Shown here: in pieces, positions 16,865-25,811 of the stretch
Position numbering within the stretch: position 1 is the first letter of the stretch
How the letters are laid out: each line of letters begins with the position of its first letter
From: Massilia agilis
Lineage (GTDB): Bacteria; Pseudomonadota; Gammaproteobacteria; Burkholderiales; Burkholderiaceae_D
Assembly (NCBI RefSeq): GCF_024756255.1
Contig: NZ_JANUHB010000008.1
Span: 40,823 to 104,822, forward strand
DNA length: 64,000 nucleotides
Reading direction: 5' to 3'
Program-made: the position numbers and the translations under genes
Notes under the pieces: generated by a model
Databases searched by the model: none
The model's input: only the letters and a program-made list of their open reading frames with translations
What the model was told of the DNA's origin: nothing

Positions 16865-17532
16865 TTCTTGTCCGCTTTCGCGCGTGCGACCAGGTAGTCC
16901 ATCACCTGCAGCGCCTCCTGCTGCATCTGGCTCTCGGCGACCGGTTCGGTTTGCCCGAGGTGGGCGTGGTAGGGCGAGGTCAGGTAGCGGCCGCCGACGG
17001 CGACCATCGGCCACTGGTTGATGCCGTAGGCCTGCATCTTGGCGTTGGCCTGGTACATGCGCGCCTGCACGCCGTACGAACGGTAGGTGTCGATGAAGCG
17101 GGCGCGGTCGATGCCGGCCTTGCTTGCCCAGTCGAACACGGCTTCGTCGGTATTGAGCGGCAGGCGGCTTTCGTGCATCGCGGCGAACACCTTGGCGTGG
17201 TACTGCTCCAGCAGGCCCAGCGCCTCGAGCGTGTAGAACAGGCGCTGCTGCGGCAGCACGTTCATGTCGCGCGTGACGTGCACGCGCTTGAACACGATGT
17301 TCGCGCCCTGCTTTTTGACCCAGGCCGCCAGCACCGGCTCGAAGGCGTTGCAGTGCGGGCAGTAGTAGGCGAAGAACTCGGTCACCTCGACCTTGTCGCC
17401 GGCGTCCGTCGGCTGCGCGGCCGGCAGCACCAGGTATTCGACGCCGGCCGTGGGCGCGTTGGGGGAGGCGACCGTGGCCGAAACGAAACCGAGCAGGGCG
17501 CAAGCGATCAGCAGGCGGCGCAGCAGGCGCAT
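16861..17532 (-). CDS. dsbA: Thiol:disulfide interchange protein DsbA
   Basis: DsbA (223 residues) introduces disulfides into periplasmic proteins. It has a Sec signal peptide (about 1-23), a thioredoxin fold with redox centre Cys58-Pro-His-Cys61 (the DsbA-type CPHC) in FFAYYCPHCNAFEP, the inserted helical domain, and the cis-Pro loop in GINQWPMVAVGG. Length is typical. It lies between a SPOR-domain gene and the SDR gene; DsbA next to argS and a SPOR protein is a recurrent betaproteobacterial order. Confidence 0.95.
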   Translation of the reverse strand: MRLLRRLLIACALLGFVSATVASPNAPTAGVEYLVLPAAQPTDAGDKVEVTEFFAYYCPHCNAFEPVLAAWVKKQGANIVFKRVHVTRDMNVLPQQRLFYTLEALGLLEQYHAKVFAAMHESRLPLNTDEAVFDWASKAGIDRARFIDTYRSYGVQARMYQANAKMQAYGINQWPMVAVGGRYLTSPYHAHLGQTEPVAESQMQQEALQVMDYLVARAKADKK

Positions 17533-17542
17533 GGGAAGCTCC

Positions 17543-18220
17543 CTATTTCTGGTTGCGGACGATGGCCACGTCCACGCCGCTGTCGAGCAGCTTGGCCCTG
17601 GCCTTGTTCATTGCCTCGACCTGGTTGTACGGGCCCATGCGCACGCGGTGCAGCACGCCCGAATCGCTGGTGCGGTCGCTGATGCTGGCCTCGAAGCCGA
17701 GCAGGGCCAGCTTGGCCTTGGCGCTTTCGGCGTCGGCCATTTCGCGGAACGCGCCGGCCTGCAGGTAGTACACATAGCCGTCGCCGCCCGCAGCCGGGGC
17801 CGCGGCGGGTGCGGCGGGCGCGGCAGGTGCCGGGGCCGGGGCTGCCGCCGCCGGGGCCGGGGCCGGGCGCGGCGCCTCGCCGTGCGCGGCAGGCTCCTTC
17901 ATGCCGGCGATCGCCGCGCCGAGCGGGTCGGCGTCGGCCGCGTTGCCGCTGCGGGTGGTGGCGCGGGCGCTCAGTTCCTTGTTCGCTTCGCGCGCGGCGT
18001 CGCGGTTGCTGTACAGCGGCTTGTTCGGATCGGTCGCCTGGCCCGGTTCCGGGTCTGCCGGGCGGCCGGTCTTGACCGCCTTGTCGGTGAACGGCGAGGC
18101 GCCTTTCGTGATCGCCAGCGCCACCGCCACCGCGATGGCAAGGCCGATGATCAGGCCGATGATGATGCCGGTGAGCGTGCTGCCACGCTGGCGGCTGTGG
18201 AGTGGGTGCTGGACGGTCAT
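17543..18220 (-). CDS. SPOR domain protein, FtsN-like
   Basis: A 225-residue bitopic protein: short cytoplasmic basic segment, a single membrane helix (about 18-38, GIIIGLIIGLAIAVAVALAI), a long Ala/Pro linker (about 115-145) and a C-terminal SPOR domain (about 148-225, YVYYLQAGAFREMADAESAK). That is the FtsN layout, and FtsN-like genes often sit beside argS, as here (15-base gap). It may activate septal peptidoglycan synthesis, though FtsN essential-region homology cannot be judged by eye. It is the third SPOR-domain gene within 5.5 kb. Confidence 0.85.
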   Translation of the reverse strand: MTVQHPLHSRQRGSTLTGIIIGLIIGLAIAVAVALAITKGASPFTDKAVKTGRPADPEPGQATDPNKPLYSNRDAAREANKELSARATTRSGNAADADPLGAAIAGMKEPAAHGEAPRPAPAPAAAAPAPAPAAPAAPAAAPAAGGDGYVYYLQAGAFREMADAESAKAKLALLGFEASISDRTSDSGVLHRVRMGPYNQVEAMNKARAKLLDSGVDVAIVRNQK

Positions 18221-18235
18221 TGACGCCTTCTCTGG

Positions 18236-19945
18236 TTACATCTTGTTGGGTGCGGATACGCCGATCAGGGCCAGGCCGTTGCGCAGCACCTGGCGGGTTG
18301 CCGCCAAGAGTGCCAGGCGCGCCAGCTTGAGCGCCTCGTCGTCCACCAGCACGCGCTCGGCGTTGTAGTAGCCGTGCAGTTCGCCGGCCAGCTCGCGCAG
18401 GTAGAACGCGACCTGGTGCGGGCCCAGTTCGGCCAGCGCGCGCTCGAGCATTTCGGGGTAGTCGGCCAGGGTGGCCAGCAGCGTCGCCTCGCGCGGGGCG
18501 GTCAGCGGGGCCAGGTCCACGTTCGCCAGCGCCGCTTCGTCGCCACCCCACTGCGCCAGCACCGAGCAGATGCGTGCATGGGCGTACTGCACGTAGTACA
18601 CCGGGTTCTCGTCGCTGGTCTTGAGCGCCACGTCCACGTCGAACACGAATTCGGTATCGGCCTTGCGCGAGATGAGGAAGAAGCGCACCGCATCGCGCCC
18701 GCGCGTGATGTCGCCGTTGCCCGACCATTCGATCAGGTCGCGCACGGTCACGTAGGAGCCGGCGCGCTTGCTGATCTTGACCTCTTCGCCGTTCTTCATC
18801 ACGGTGACCATCTTGTGCAGCACGTAGTCGGGGTAGCCCTGCGGGATGCCGATGTTCACCGCCTGCAGGCCGGCGCGCACGCGCGCGATGGTGCCGTGGT
18901 GGTCGCTGCCCTGCACGTTGATCGCCTTGGTGAAGCCGCGGCGGAATTTTTCGATGTGGTAGGCCACGTCCGGCAGGAAGTAGGTGTAGGTGCCGTCGGA
19001 CTTGCGCATCACGCGGTCCTTGTCGTCGCCGTAGTCGGTGGTCTTGAGCCACAGCGCGCCTTCCTGTTCGTAGGTCTTGCCCGAATCGACCAGCGCCTTG
19101 ACGGTCGCCTCGACCTTGCCGTCGGTGTAGAGCGAGGACTCGAGGTAGTAGTTATCGAACTTGACACCAAAAGCCTGCAGGTCGATGTCCTGCTCGTTGC
19201 GCAGGTAGGTCACCGCGAAGCGGCGGATCGATTCGAGGTCGTCGGTGGCGCCGCTGGCCGTGGCCGGCTGGCCGTCGCTGGCCGAGACGGTCTTCTTGGC
19301 CAGGAAGTCGTCGGCGATGTCCTGGATGTAGTCGCCGTTGTAGGCCGACTCGGGCCATTCCGTGTCGCCCGGGCGGAAGCCGCGCGCGCGCGCCTGCACC
19401 GAATTGGCCAGCGTGAGGATCTGGACGCCGGCGTCGTTGTAGTAGAACTCGCGAGTGACCTGGTGGCCCTGCGACTCGAACAGCGACGACAGCGCGTCGC
19501 CCAGCGCGGCCTGGCGGCCGTGGCCCACGTGCAGCGGGCCGGTCGGGTTGGCGGACACGAATTCGATGATCACGTGGCGGCCGGTGCCGGCGGTGCTGCG
19601 GCCGTAGCCTTCGCCCTGCTGCAGGATGGTGCGCACCACCGACTGCTTGGCACTGGCAGCCACGCGCAGGTTGATGAAGCCGGGGCCGGCCACGTCGGCC
19701 GATTCCACCAGCCCCTGTGCGGCGGGCTCGGCAAGCAGGGCGGCGACCAGGCGCGTGGCCAGTTCGCGCGGGTTGGTCTTGAGCGGCTTGGCCAGCTGCA
19801 TGGCGATATTGCAGGCGATGTCGCCGTGCGACGGGTCGCGCGGGCGCTCAAGGACGATATTCGGGGTCAAATCGCTGCCGGCGATGATCGGCGCAAGGGC
19901 GGCCTGGAACAGGGCAGCGATTTCTTGTTTTTGTTGGGCGAGCAT
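18236..19945 (-). CDS. argS: Arginyl-tRNA synthetase
   Basis: ArgRS (569 residues) charges tRNA-Arg. It is a class I enzyme with the HIGH motif as HVGHGR in SANPTGPLHVGHGRQAALGD (about residue 130), an N-terminal additional domain (about 1-115) and a C-terminal DALR anticodon-binding domain. The KMSK position reads KISKRAG, a known ArgRS variant. It is the first gene of the minus-strand run toward coaX and is divergent from rsmB; a perfect TATAAT box lies 58 bases upstream. Confidence 0.97.
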   Translation of the reverse strand: MLAQQKQEIAALFQAALAPIIAGSDLTPNIVLERPRDPSHGDIACNIAMQLAKPLKTNPRELATRLVAALLAEPAAQGLVESADVAGPGFINLRVAASAKQSVVRTILQQGEGYGRSTAGTGRHVIIEFVSANPTGPLHVGHGRQAALGDALSSLFESQGHQVTREFYYNDAGVQILTLANSVQARARGFRPGDTEWPESAYNGDYIQDIADDFLAKKTVSASDGQPATASGATDDLESIRRFAVTYLRNEQDIDLQAFGVKFDNYYLESSLYTDGKVEATVKALVDSGKTYEQEGALWLKTTDYGDDKDRVMRKSDGTYTYFLPDVAYHIEKFRRGFTKAINVQGSDHHGTIARVRAGLQAVNIGIPQGYPDYVLHKMVTVMKNGEEVKISKRAGSYVTVRDLIEWSGNGDITRGRDAVRFFLISRKADTEFVFDVDVALKTSDENPVYYVQYAHARICSVLAQWGGDEAALANVDLAPLTAPREATLLATLADYPEMLERALAELGPHQVAFYLRELAGELHGYYNAERVLVDDEALKLARLALLAATRQVLRNGLALIGVSAPNKM

Positions 19946-20002
19946 GGTGGTTCGTCTGTAAAGGGTTCGGGCCGTGGTCGCGCCACAGGCAAAATATCGT
20001 CC

Positions 20003-20008
20003 ATTATA
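20003..20008 (-). promoter_or_regulatory. Probable -10 box of the argS promoter
   Basis: On the minus strand this reads TATAAT preceded by CAG, 58 bases from the argS start. The -35 region is poor (TATTCG at 17-base spacing). The position in the argS/rsmB divergent gap supports a sigma-70 promoter for the argS run. Confidence 0.5.
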
Positions 20009-20119
20009 CTGGTTTGCTGCAGCGCCGAATACCGTCAGGGCCCGCTGCGGCGCGACGGTTTAAGCCTGGCCAAAGGCTAAGCCGGTACAATGGCCGTCCT
20101 TTATGCATCCACGATCGCC

Positions 20120-21676
20120 ATGACCGAAAAGCGCCCGACGCTCACCCTCAAACCCCGGCCCAAGGCCGCGCCCGCCAAAGCGGGACCGGCCAGGTCCGGG
20201 CAGTCGAAAGCCGCCGGGCCGAAACCGGGGCCGTCCAAGCCGGCCGGGCCAAGGCCGGCTTCGCCAAAGCCGGCGCGGCCCGCGCCTGCACCGGCTGCCG
20301 CCGCGCCGCAAGCCGAGCCTGGGCCGCGCCTGCGCCACAGCTACGAGGTCAAGACGGTCCACCAGCTCGACTATCGCCCCGAGCTGCCAAGCGATTCGCT
20401 CGCCTTTGCGCTGCTGGGCGCAGCCAGCAGCGTGGCCCGGGTGCGCGCCGGCACCGCGCTGCCGCAGGCGCTGGCCGCCGTGTTTGCGGCCTTCGACGCC
20501 GAGCCGCAATCGCGCGGCGCGATCCAGGACATCGCCTACCGCGCCATGCGCCAGCTCGGCCGCACCGACGCGCTGATCGGCCTGATGACGTCCAAGGCGC
20601 CCGAACCGCCGATGCTCGCCGGGTTGCTGGGCTGCGCGCTGGCGCTGCTCGACCCGCCGGCCGGCGAGGCGCCGCCTTACGAAGCCTTCACGGTGGTTGA
20701 CCAGGCCGTGCGCGCGGCCGCCGCCCACCCCGATTTTGCCCACGCCAAGGCGATGGTGAACGCGGTGCTGCGCCGCTTCCAGCGGGAGCGTGACGCCCTG
20801 CTGGCGGACGCGCTGCGCCAGCCACCGGCCCGCTGGAACTACCCGCAGTGGTGGATCGACACCACGCGCGCCGCGTATCCGGACAAGTGGCAGGACATCC
20901 TCGAGGCCGGCAACGTGCACCCGCCGCTGACCCTGCGCGTGAACCGCCGCAAGAGCAGCGTCGCAGCGTACCTGGACGTGCTGGCCGGCGCCGGCATCCG
21001 CGCGGCCCAGGTCGGGCCGGCGGCGGTGCGCCTGGAGCAGGCCATCCACGTGTCCAGGATCCCCGGTTTTCATGAAGGCGTGGTGTCGGTGCAGGACGCC
21101 GGCGCCCAACTGGCCGCGCCGCTCCTGGATCTGCACGATGGCATGCGCGTGCTGGACGCCTGCGCCGCCCCCGGCGGCAAGAGCGGCCACATCCTGGAGC
21201 TGGCCGGCGTGGACCTGACCGCGGTGGACGCCGACCCCGAGCGCCTGCGCCGCGTGGGCGAGAATCTGGGCCGCCTGGGCTTGGCCGCCAGGCTGGTCGC
21301 GGGCGGGGCGCAGGACCGCGACTGGTGGGACGGCCAGCTGTTCGACCGCATCCTCGCCGACGTGCCCTGCACCGCGTCGGGCATTGTGCGGCGCCACCCT
21401 GACATCCGCTGGTTACGGCGTAAATCGGACACGCTCCAACTTGCAACACTTTCGTCCGAAATACTCGACAATGTGTGGCAGATGCTCCGCCCGGATGGTA
21501 AATTGCTGTTCGTGACATGCTCGCTGTGGCCCCAGGAATCGGAGGCGCAGGCGGCCGCATTCGCAGTTCGCCACGGCGCGATCCGGCTGGATGCGCCCGG
21601 CCAGCTCCTTCCGGCCAGTGCCGCCGGAGAGGATCATGACGGTTTGTTCTACGCCCTGTTCCAGAAGCGGGCGTAG
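20120..21676 (+). CDS. rsmB: 16S rRNA m5C967 methyltransferase
   Basis: RsmB (518 residues) methylates C967 of 16S rRNA with SAM. After a basic Ala/Pro/Lys-rich leader of about 75 residues comes a NusB-like RNA-binding domain (about 90-220), then the Rossmann catalytic domain with DACAAPGGKSGHILEL, ADVPCTASGIVRRHPDIRW (motif IV Cys) and VTCSLWPQE (motif VI nucleophile Cys). The frame extends to an ATG at 20090, but a TACAAT -10-like box (20085-20090) overlaps that codon and MTEKRP at 20120 is the more usual N-terminus. The long leader makes it larger than E. coli RsmB (429). It begins the rsmB-DUF4390-ntrYX unit. Confidence 0.93.
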   Translation: MTEKRPTLTLKPRPKAAPAKAGPARSGQSKAAGPKPGPSKPAGPRPASPKPARPAPAPAAAAPQAEPGPRLRHSYEVKTVHQLDYRPELPSDSLAFALLGAASSVARVRAGTALPQALAAVFAAFDAEPQSRGAIQDIAYRAMRQLGRTDALIGLMTSKAPEPPMLAGLLGCALALLDPPAGEAPPYEAFTVVDQAVRAAAAHPDFAHAKAMVNAVLRRFQRERDALLADALRQPPARWNYPQWWIDTTRAAYPDKWQDILEAGNVHPPLTLRVNRRKSSVAAYLDVLAGAGIRAAQVGPAAVRLEQAIHVSRIPGFHEGVVSVQDAGAQLAAPLLDLHDGMRVLDACAAPGGKSGHILELAGVDLTAVDADPERLRRVGENLGRLGLAARLVAGGAQDRDWWDGQLFDRILADVPCTASGIVRRHPDIRWLRRKSDTLQLATLSSEILDNVWQMLRPDGKLLFVTCSLWPQESEAQAAAFAVRHGAIRLDAPGQLLPASAAGEDHDGLFYALFQKRA

Positions 21677-21722
21677 CCGGTCTCTGACAACAAGTACTAA
21701 CTAATAGGCACTGGCCCCACTC

Positions 21723-22283
21723 GTGATCGTACGCTTACTACGCCTTCTCGCCTGCCAGCTCCTGCTGGCGTTCGCGTGCGCGCAGGCGCAGGCGTCCGAC
21801 GGGATCGACATCACGCGCGCGGTCATCGAGTCCTCCGACGACGGCTACCGCCTGAACGCCGCCTACGCCTTCGAGCTGCCGCATGGGCTGGAAAACGCGC
21901 TGCAGCTGTCGGTGCCGCTGTACTTCACCACCGAGATCGAGCTGACCCGCCCGCGCTGGTGGTGGACCGACGAGAAGGCCGTTTCGCAGCGCCAGACCAT
22001 CAGCATCAAGTACGACGTGCTCACCCGGCAGTACCACGTGCGGGTGATGGGCAGCGTGCAGCAGAGCTTTCCCACGCTGGATGAGGCATTGTTCATGATC
22101 CGCCGCAGCCGCTGGCTGATCGCACCAAAGGGCGCGCTCAAGCCCGGCGAGACGTACAATGTCACGCTGCGCATGTTCATGGACCGCGAGTACCTGCAAA
22201 AGCCGCTGCAGGTGAACGCCTTCAACAACGCCGACTGGCGGCTCACGTCCAGCAAGAAAACCTTCACCTATAAGGCTGAGTAA
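21723..22283 (+). CDS. DUF4390 domain-containing exported protein
   Basis: A 186-residue protein with a Sec signal peptide (cleavage probably after AQA near residue 24) and a beta-rich domain matching DUF4390, including LYFTTEIELTRPRWWWTDE and a C-terminal DREYLQKPLQVNAF segment. Function is unknown; in betaproteobacteria it regularly sits between rsmB and the NtrY-type kinase, as here, so it may contribute to signal input for the kinase. GTG start, 3 bases before the kinase gene. Confidence 0.85.
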   Translation: MIVRLLRLLACQLLLAFACAQAQASDGIDITRAVIESSDDGYRLNAAYAFELPHGLENALQLSVPLYFTTEIELTRPRWWWTDEKAVSQRQTISIKYDVLTRQYHVRVMGSVQQSFPTLDEALFMIRRSRWLIAPKGALKPGETYNVTLRMFMDREYLQKPLQVNAFNNADWRLTSSKKTFTYKAE

Positions 22284-22286
22284 AGC

Positions 22287-24569
22287 GTGAACCAGGCTTT
22301 CCGCTATGCGTTGGTGGTCGGCGCGGCGATCGTCTCCATCCTGCTGTTCCTGCTGGCCTCCGCGTCCGACAACTCCGGTTTCTTCGACCGCAACTACTCC
22401 TGGCTGCTCGGGCTCAATGCCGCGATGGCGGCCGGCATGCTGGTGCTCGTCGTGGTGGCGCTGGCGCGGCTGGTGCGGCGCTACCGGGCCGGCAAGTTCG
22501 GTTCCCGGTTGATGGCGCGGCTGGTGCTGCTGTTCGCGGCGATCGGCATCTTGCCGGGGCTGGTCATCTTCATGGTGTCGGTGCAGTTCGTGTCGCACTC
22601 GATCGATTCGTGGTTCGACGTGAAGATCGAAGCGGCGCTCGAATCTGGGCTGAACCTGGGCCATGCCGCGCTGGACGAGGCGCTGTCCGAGCTGTCGGCC
22701 ACCGCCGAGAGCACCTCGGCCGCGCTGGCCGGGCAGAGCGACCTGCACGCAAGGCAGGTGCTGGCGCGCGCGGTCAACGACACCTCGGGCATGCAGAGCG
22801 CGATGCTGCTCGACGCCGAGGGCAAGCTGCTGGCCTCGTCGTCCAGCACGCGCGGCGCCGACCTTGCGGCCGACCTGCCAACGCCGCAGATCCTGCGCCA
22901 GGCCGGCATGCCCGCCGGGTACGCCCATGCCGAGGGCGGCATCGAGCGCGACTTCCGCGAGTCGGCCGGCGAGGGCAATGCGCTGGACGCGGCCACCGGC
23001 CTGCGCCTGCGCGTGGTGCGCGCGGTGCCCGAGCCGCCGGGCGCGGCGCCGCGCTACCTGCAGCTCTTGCAGTCGGTGCCGGTCAACCTGGCTTCCAACG
23101 CCGAGGTGCTGCGCACCGCCTACAGCGAATACCAGCAGCGCCTGGTGGACCGCGTGGGCTTGCACAAGATGTACATCGAAACGCTCACGCTCACGCTGCT
23201 GCTGGCCATGTTCGGCGCGCTCGCCAGCGCCTTCCTGATCGCGGAAAACCTGGCCCAGCCGCTCCTGGTGCTGGCCGAGGGCACGCGCGCGGTGGCCGAG
23301 GGCGACCTGTCGCCGCGCCCGATCGTCGAAACGAAGGACGAGCTGGGCACGCTGACCCAGTCGTTCAACGCGATGACCGGCCAGCTGTTCGAGGCCAGGA
23401 GCGCGGTCGAGCGCAACCGCGCCGCGCTGCAGTCGGCCAAGGCGCACCTGGAGTCGGTGCTGGCCAACATGTCCGCCGGCGTGATCGTGATGGACGCCGA
23501 CGGCGTGGTGGTCAACACGAACGACGCCGCGCACCGCATCCTGCAGGTGGAGCCGGGGGCGCTGGCCGACCGGCCGCTGGACGAGATCGAGGGTCTGGAA
23601 GGCTTTGCCGGCATCATCAACCGCGCATTCTCTGCCCAGAGCGCGCAGTCCGCCGCCGGCAGCCGCCTGCGCGCGCACTGGCAGCAGCAGATCGAGGTGC
23701 CGCGCCGGCCGGGCTCGCCGGAGGACCACGACATCACCCTGCTGGCGCGCGGCTCGCGCCTGCCGGTGGGGGCGGGCAGCGGCTTCATCGTGGTGTTCGA
23801 CGACATCTCGGACGTGATCTCGGCGCAGCGCTCGGTCGCCTGGGGCGAGGTGGCGCGGCGCCTGGCGCACGAGATCAAGAACCCGCTCACGCCGATCCAG
23901 CTGGCGGCCGAGCGCATGCAGATGAAGCTGGCGCCGCACCTGCCGCCCAAGGAATCGGAGTTGCTGGACAAGGGCGCCACCACCATCGTCAACCAGGTGG
24001 CCGCGATGAAGCGCATGGTGGATGACTTCCGCGACTACGCCAAGGCGCCGCCGGCGGTGCTCGAACCGCTCGACCTGAACGCGCTGATCGAGGAGATCCT
24101 GCGCCTGTACCAGTCGGGCGACGACTCGGACATCATCCATGCCGCGCTGGCGCCCGGTTTGCCGCACGTAATGGGCGACGCCACCCAGCTGCGCCAGGTG
24201 ATCCACAACCTGCTGCAGAACGCGCAGGACGCACTGACCGACCGCTCTGATGCCGCCCCTGCGCCGCGCATCGACCTGACCACCGAGGCGATCCACTACC
24301 AGGGCGCGGACGGCGCCGCCGGCACCGCGGTGCGCATGGCGATCGTGGACAATGGCCCCGGTTTCGCGCCCAAGATCCTGTCGCGCGCGTTCGAACCCTA
24401 CGTCACGTCGAAGGCGCGCGGCACCGGACTGGGGCTGCCGATGGTCAAGAAGATCATCGACGAGCATGGTGGCCGGATCGATATATCGAACCGTGCCGAT
24501 GGAACCGGCGCTTCCGTGTTCATTTTGCTGTTAAAGTTAGCGCCTGAGGCGAACTTGGCCGCAGCGTAA
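22287..24569 (+). CDS. ntrY: NtrY-type sensor histidine kinase
   Basis: A 760-residue membrane kinase. Three N-terminal membrane helices (about 8-30, 38-62 and 75-100) precede a periplasmic region, a fourth helix (about 298-318), HAMP (about 318-372), PAS (about 385-490), then the phospho-acceptor domain with His528 in HEIKNPLTPIQLAAERMQ and an HATPase domain with NLLQNAQDAL, VDNGPGF and GTGLGLPMVKKI. This matches NtrY, which phosphorylates NtrX in nitrogen- or redox-related responses in other proteobacteria. The GTG start is 3 bases after the DUF4390 gene. The signal sensed here is unknown. Confidence 0.9.
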   Translation: MNQAFRYALVVGAAIVSILLFLLASASDNSGFFDRNYSWLLGLNAAMAAGMLVLVVVALARLVRRYRAGKFGSRLMARLVLLFAAIGILPGLVIFMVSVQFVSHSIDSWFDVKIEAALESGLNLGHAALDEALSELSATAESTSAALAGQSDLHARQVLARAVNDTSGMQSAMLLDAEGKLLASSSSTRGADLAADLPTPQILRQAGMPAGYAHAEGGIERDFRESAGEGNALDAATGLRLRVVRAVPEPPGAAPRYLQLLQSVPVNLASNAEVLRTAYSEYQQRLVDRVGLHKMYIETLTLTLLLAMFGALASAFLIAENLAQPLLVLAEGTRAVAEGDLSPRPIVETKDELGTLTQSFNAMTGQLFEARSAVERNRAALQSAKAHLESVLANMSAGVIVMDADGVVVNTNDAAHRILQVEPGALADRPLDEIEGLEGFAGIINRAFSAQSAQSAAGSRLRAHWQQQIEVPRRPGSPEDHDITLLARGSRLPVGAGSGFIVVFDDISDVISAQRSVAWGEVARRLAHEIKNPLTPIQLAAERMQMKLAPHLPPKESELLDKGATTIVNQVAAMKRMVDDFRDYAKAPPAVLEPLDLNALIEEILRLYQSGDDSDIIHAALAPGLPHVMGDATQLRQVIHNLLQNAQDALTDRSDAAPAPRIDLTTEAIHYQGADGAAGTAVRMAIVDNGPGFAPKILSRAFEPYVTSKARGTGLGLPMVKKIIDEHGGRIDISNRADGTGASVFILLLKLAPEANLAAA

Positions 24570-24620
24570 ATCGCGCATAAAATCATGCCTGTTGATGGGT
24601 GAGATCTGGAAGGCACACAC

Positions 24621-25349
24621 ATGGCGAACATACTCGTAGTAGACGATGAAATGGGAATCCGGGAGCTGCTCTCGGAGATCCTGGGCGACGAAGGCCATGC
24701 GATCACCTTGGCCGAGAATGCGCAGCAGGCGCGCGAGGCGCGCGCCGTGGGCGCGCCCGACCTCGTGCTGCTCGACATCTGGATGCCCGATACCGATGGC
24801 GTCACGCTGCTCAAGGAATGGCAGCGCGACGGCTTGCTGACGATGCCGGTCATCATGATGTCCGGCCACGCGACAATCGACACCGCGGTCGAGGCGACCC
24901 GGATCGGCGCACTGAATTTCCTGGAGAAACCAATCGCGCTGCAAAAACTGCTGAAGGCCGTGCAGCAAGGTCTTACGCGTGCGCAAGAAGTGGCGCGCGC
25001 CCCGGCCATTGCCCCGCGCCCGATCGCGGCCGCACCGAGCGAAGAGAGCGTGGCCGTGCCCAGCCCCATGTTCAGCGCGGCGGCGCCGGCGCCGGCCCTC
25101 AACGGCCGCATGATCGGCATGGCCACGGCCAGCGATGCGCACGGCCATGGCTACACGCTCAGCTTCGACCTGCCCCTGCGCGAGGCGCGCGATGCATTCG
25201 AGCGCATGTATTTCGAGCACCACCTCGGGCGCGAAGGCGGCAGCATGACGCGCGTGGCCGAAAAGACGGGCCTGGAGCGCACCCACCTGTACCGCAAGCT
25301 CAAGCAGCTCGGCGTCGAGCCGGGCAAGCTTGCTAAAAAACAAGGATGA
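24621..25349 (+). CDS. ntrX: NtrX-type response regulator lacking the AAA+ domain
   Basis: This 242-residue protein has a receiver domain (about 1-120) with phospho-acceptor Asp52 in LVLLDIWMPDTDG and the K of LEKPIAL, an Ala/Pro linker (about 122-160), and a C-terminal Fis-type helix-turn-helix (about 205-236, SMTRVAEKTGLERTHLYRKL). Canonical NtrX has a sigma-54-interacting AAA+ domain between these parts; none is present here, so it cannot activate sigma-54 by ATP hydrolysis. It follows the kinase by 51 bases and overlaps the next gene in ATGA. The two-domain form may be normal in this lineage. Confidence 0.88.
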   Translation: MANILVVDDEMGIRELLSEILGDEGHAITLAENAQQAREARAVGAPDLVLLDIWMPDTDGVTLLKEWQRDGLLTMPVIMMSGHATIDTAVEATRIGALNFLEKPIALQKLLKAVQQGLTRAQEVARAPAIAPRPIAAAPSEESVAVPSPMFSAAAPAPALNGRMIGMATASDAHGHGYTLSFDLPLREARDAFERMYFEHHLGREGGSMTRVAEKTGLERTHLYRKLKQLGVEPGKLAKKQG

Positions 25350-25702
25350 CCGGCCGGCGCGTGACCACCACCCTGGTCACCGGCCCGTCCTACCATGAGC
25401 GCGAGCAGGCGATCGCGGCGCGCCTGCACCACGACGGCGCACTTTCCGCCGTCATTCTCGAAGGCTTGCCCGACGGCCAGCCGGTCCTCCTGCCGTCCCC
25501 CTCACTGTTGATTGAACGCATCGCTCCCGGTTGCCTGTGCTGCACCGGGAATCTGGTTTTGCGTGTAACATTAAATCGTCTCCTGCGCCGCCGCCCGGCC
25601 CAGCTGTTCATCGGGCTGGCGAACGCGGAGCATCTTGGTCAGTTGCGATCGTGGCTCTGCAGCGCGCCATACGATCAGCTGTTGGAACTGGCGCCGAATT
25701 AG
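25346..25702 (+). CDS. Truncated COG0523 (CobW/G3E)-like protein with CxCC motif
   Basis: This 118-residue protein resembles the N-terminal half of COG0523 metal-chaperone GTPases: a TTLVTGP beta-strand/loop start, the metal-binding CxCC motif as GCLCCTGNLVLRVTLNRLL (about residues 62-80), and the PAQLFIGLANAEHLGQL strand. The Walker A is not intact (GPSYHERE instead of GxxGxGKT) and the rest of the GTPase and CobW C-terminal domain are absent. It is coupled to ntrX by an ATGA overlap. It could be a minimal metal-binding protein or a decaying remnant. The family link is by pattern only. Confidence 0.62.
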   Translation: MTGRRVTTTLVTGPSYHEREQAIAARLHHDGALSAVILEGLPDGQPVLLPSPSLLIERIAPGCLCCTGNLVLRVTLNRLLRRRPAQLFIGLANAEHLGQLRSWLCSAPYDQLLELAPN

Positions 25703-25811
25703 CACTCTTGAAATCGGTTCGGCCCAGCCCCACTTCTTCACTGAAGTGACAAGCCAGCCGCTCGCCGCCGCGCGGCTGGTCGCCACACAACTCTGATCGG
25801 GAGGAGTCATC

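Noticed and set aside
21738..24467. A 909-codon minus-strand frame opposite DUF4390 and ntrY (and a 948-codon one opposite topB at 40882-43728)
   Set aside because: Both are antisense shadows of genes with full sets of catalytic motifs; no family signature or ribosome site.
25731..25748. CACTTC-TTCACT-GAAGTG hairpin after the COG0523-like gene as a terminator
   Set aside because: The stem is only 6 bp and no T-run follows; it may be chance.
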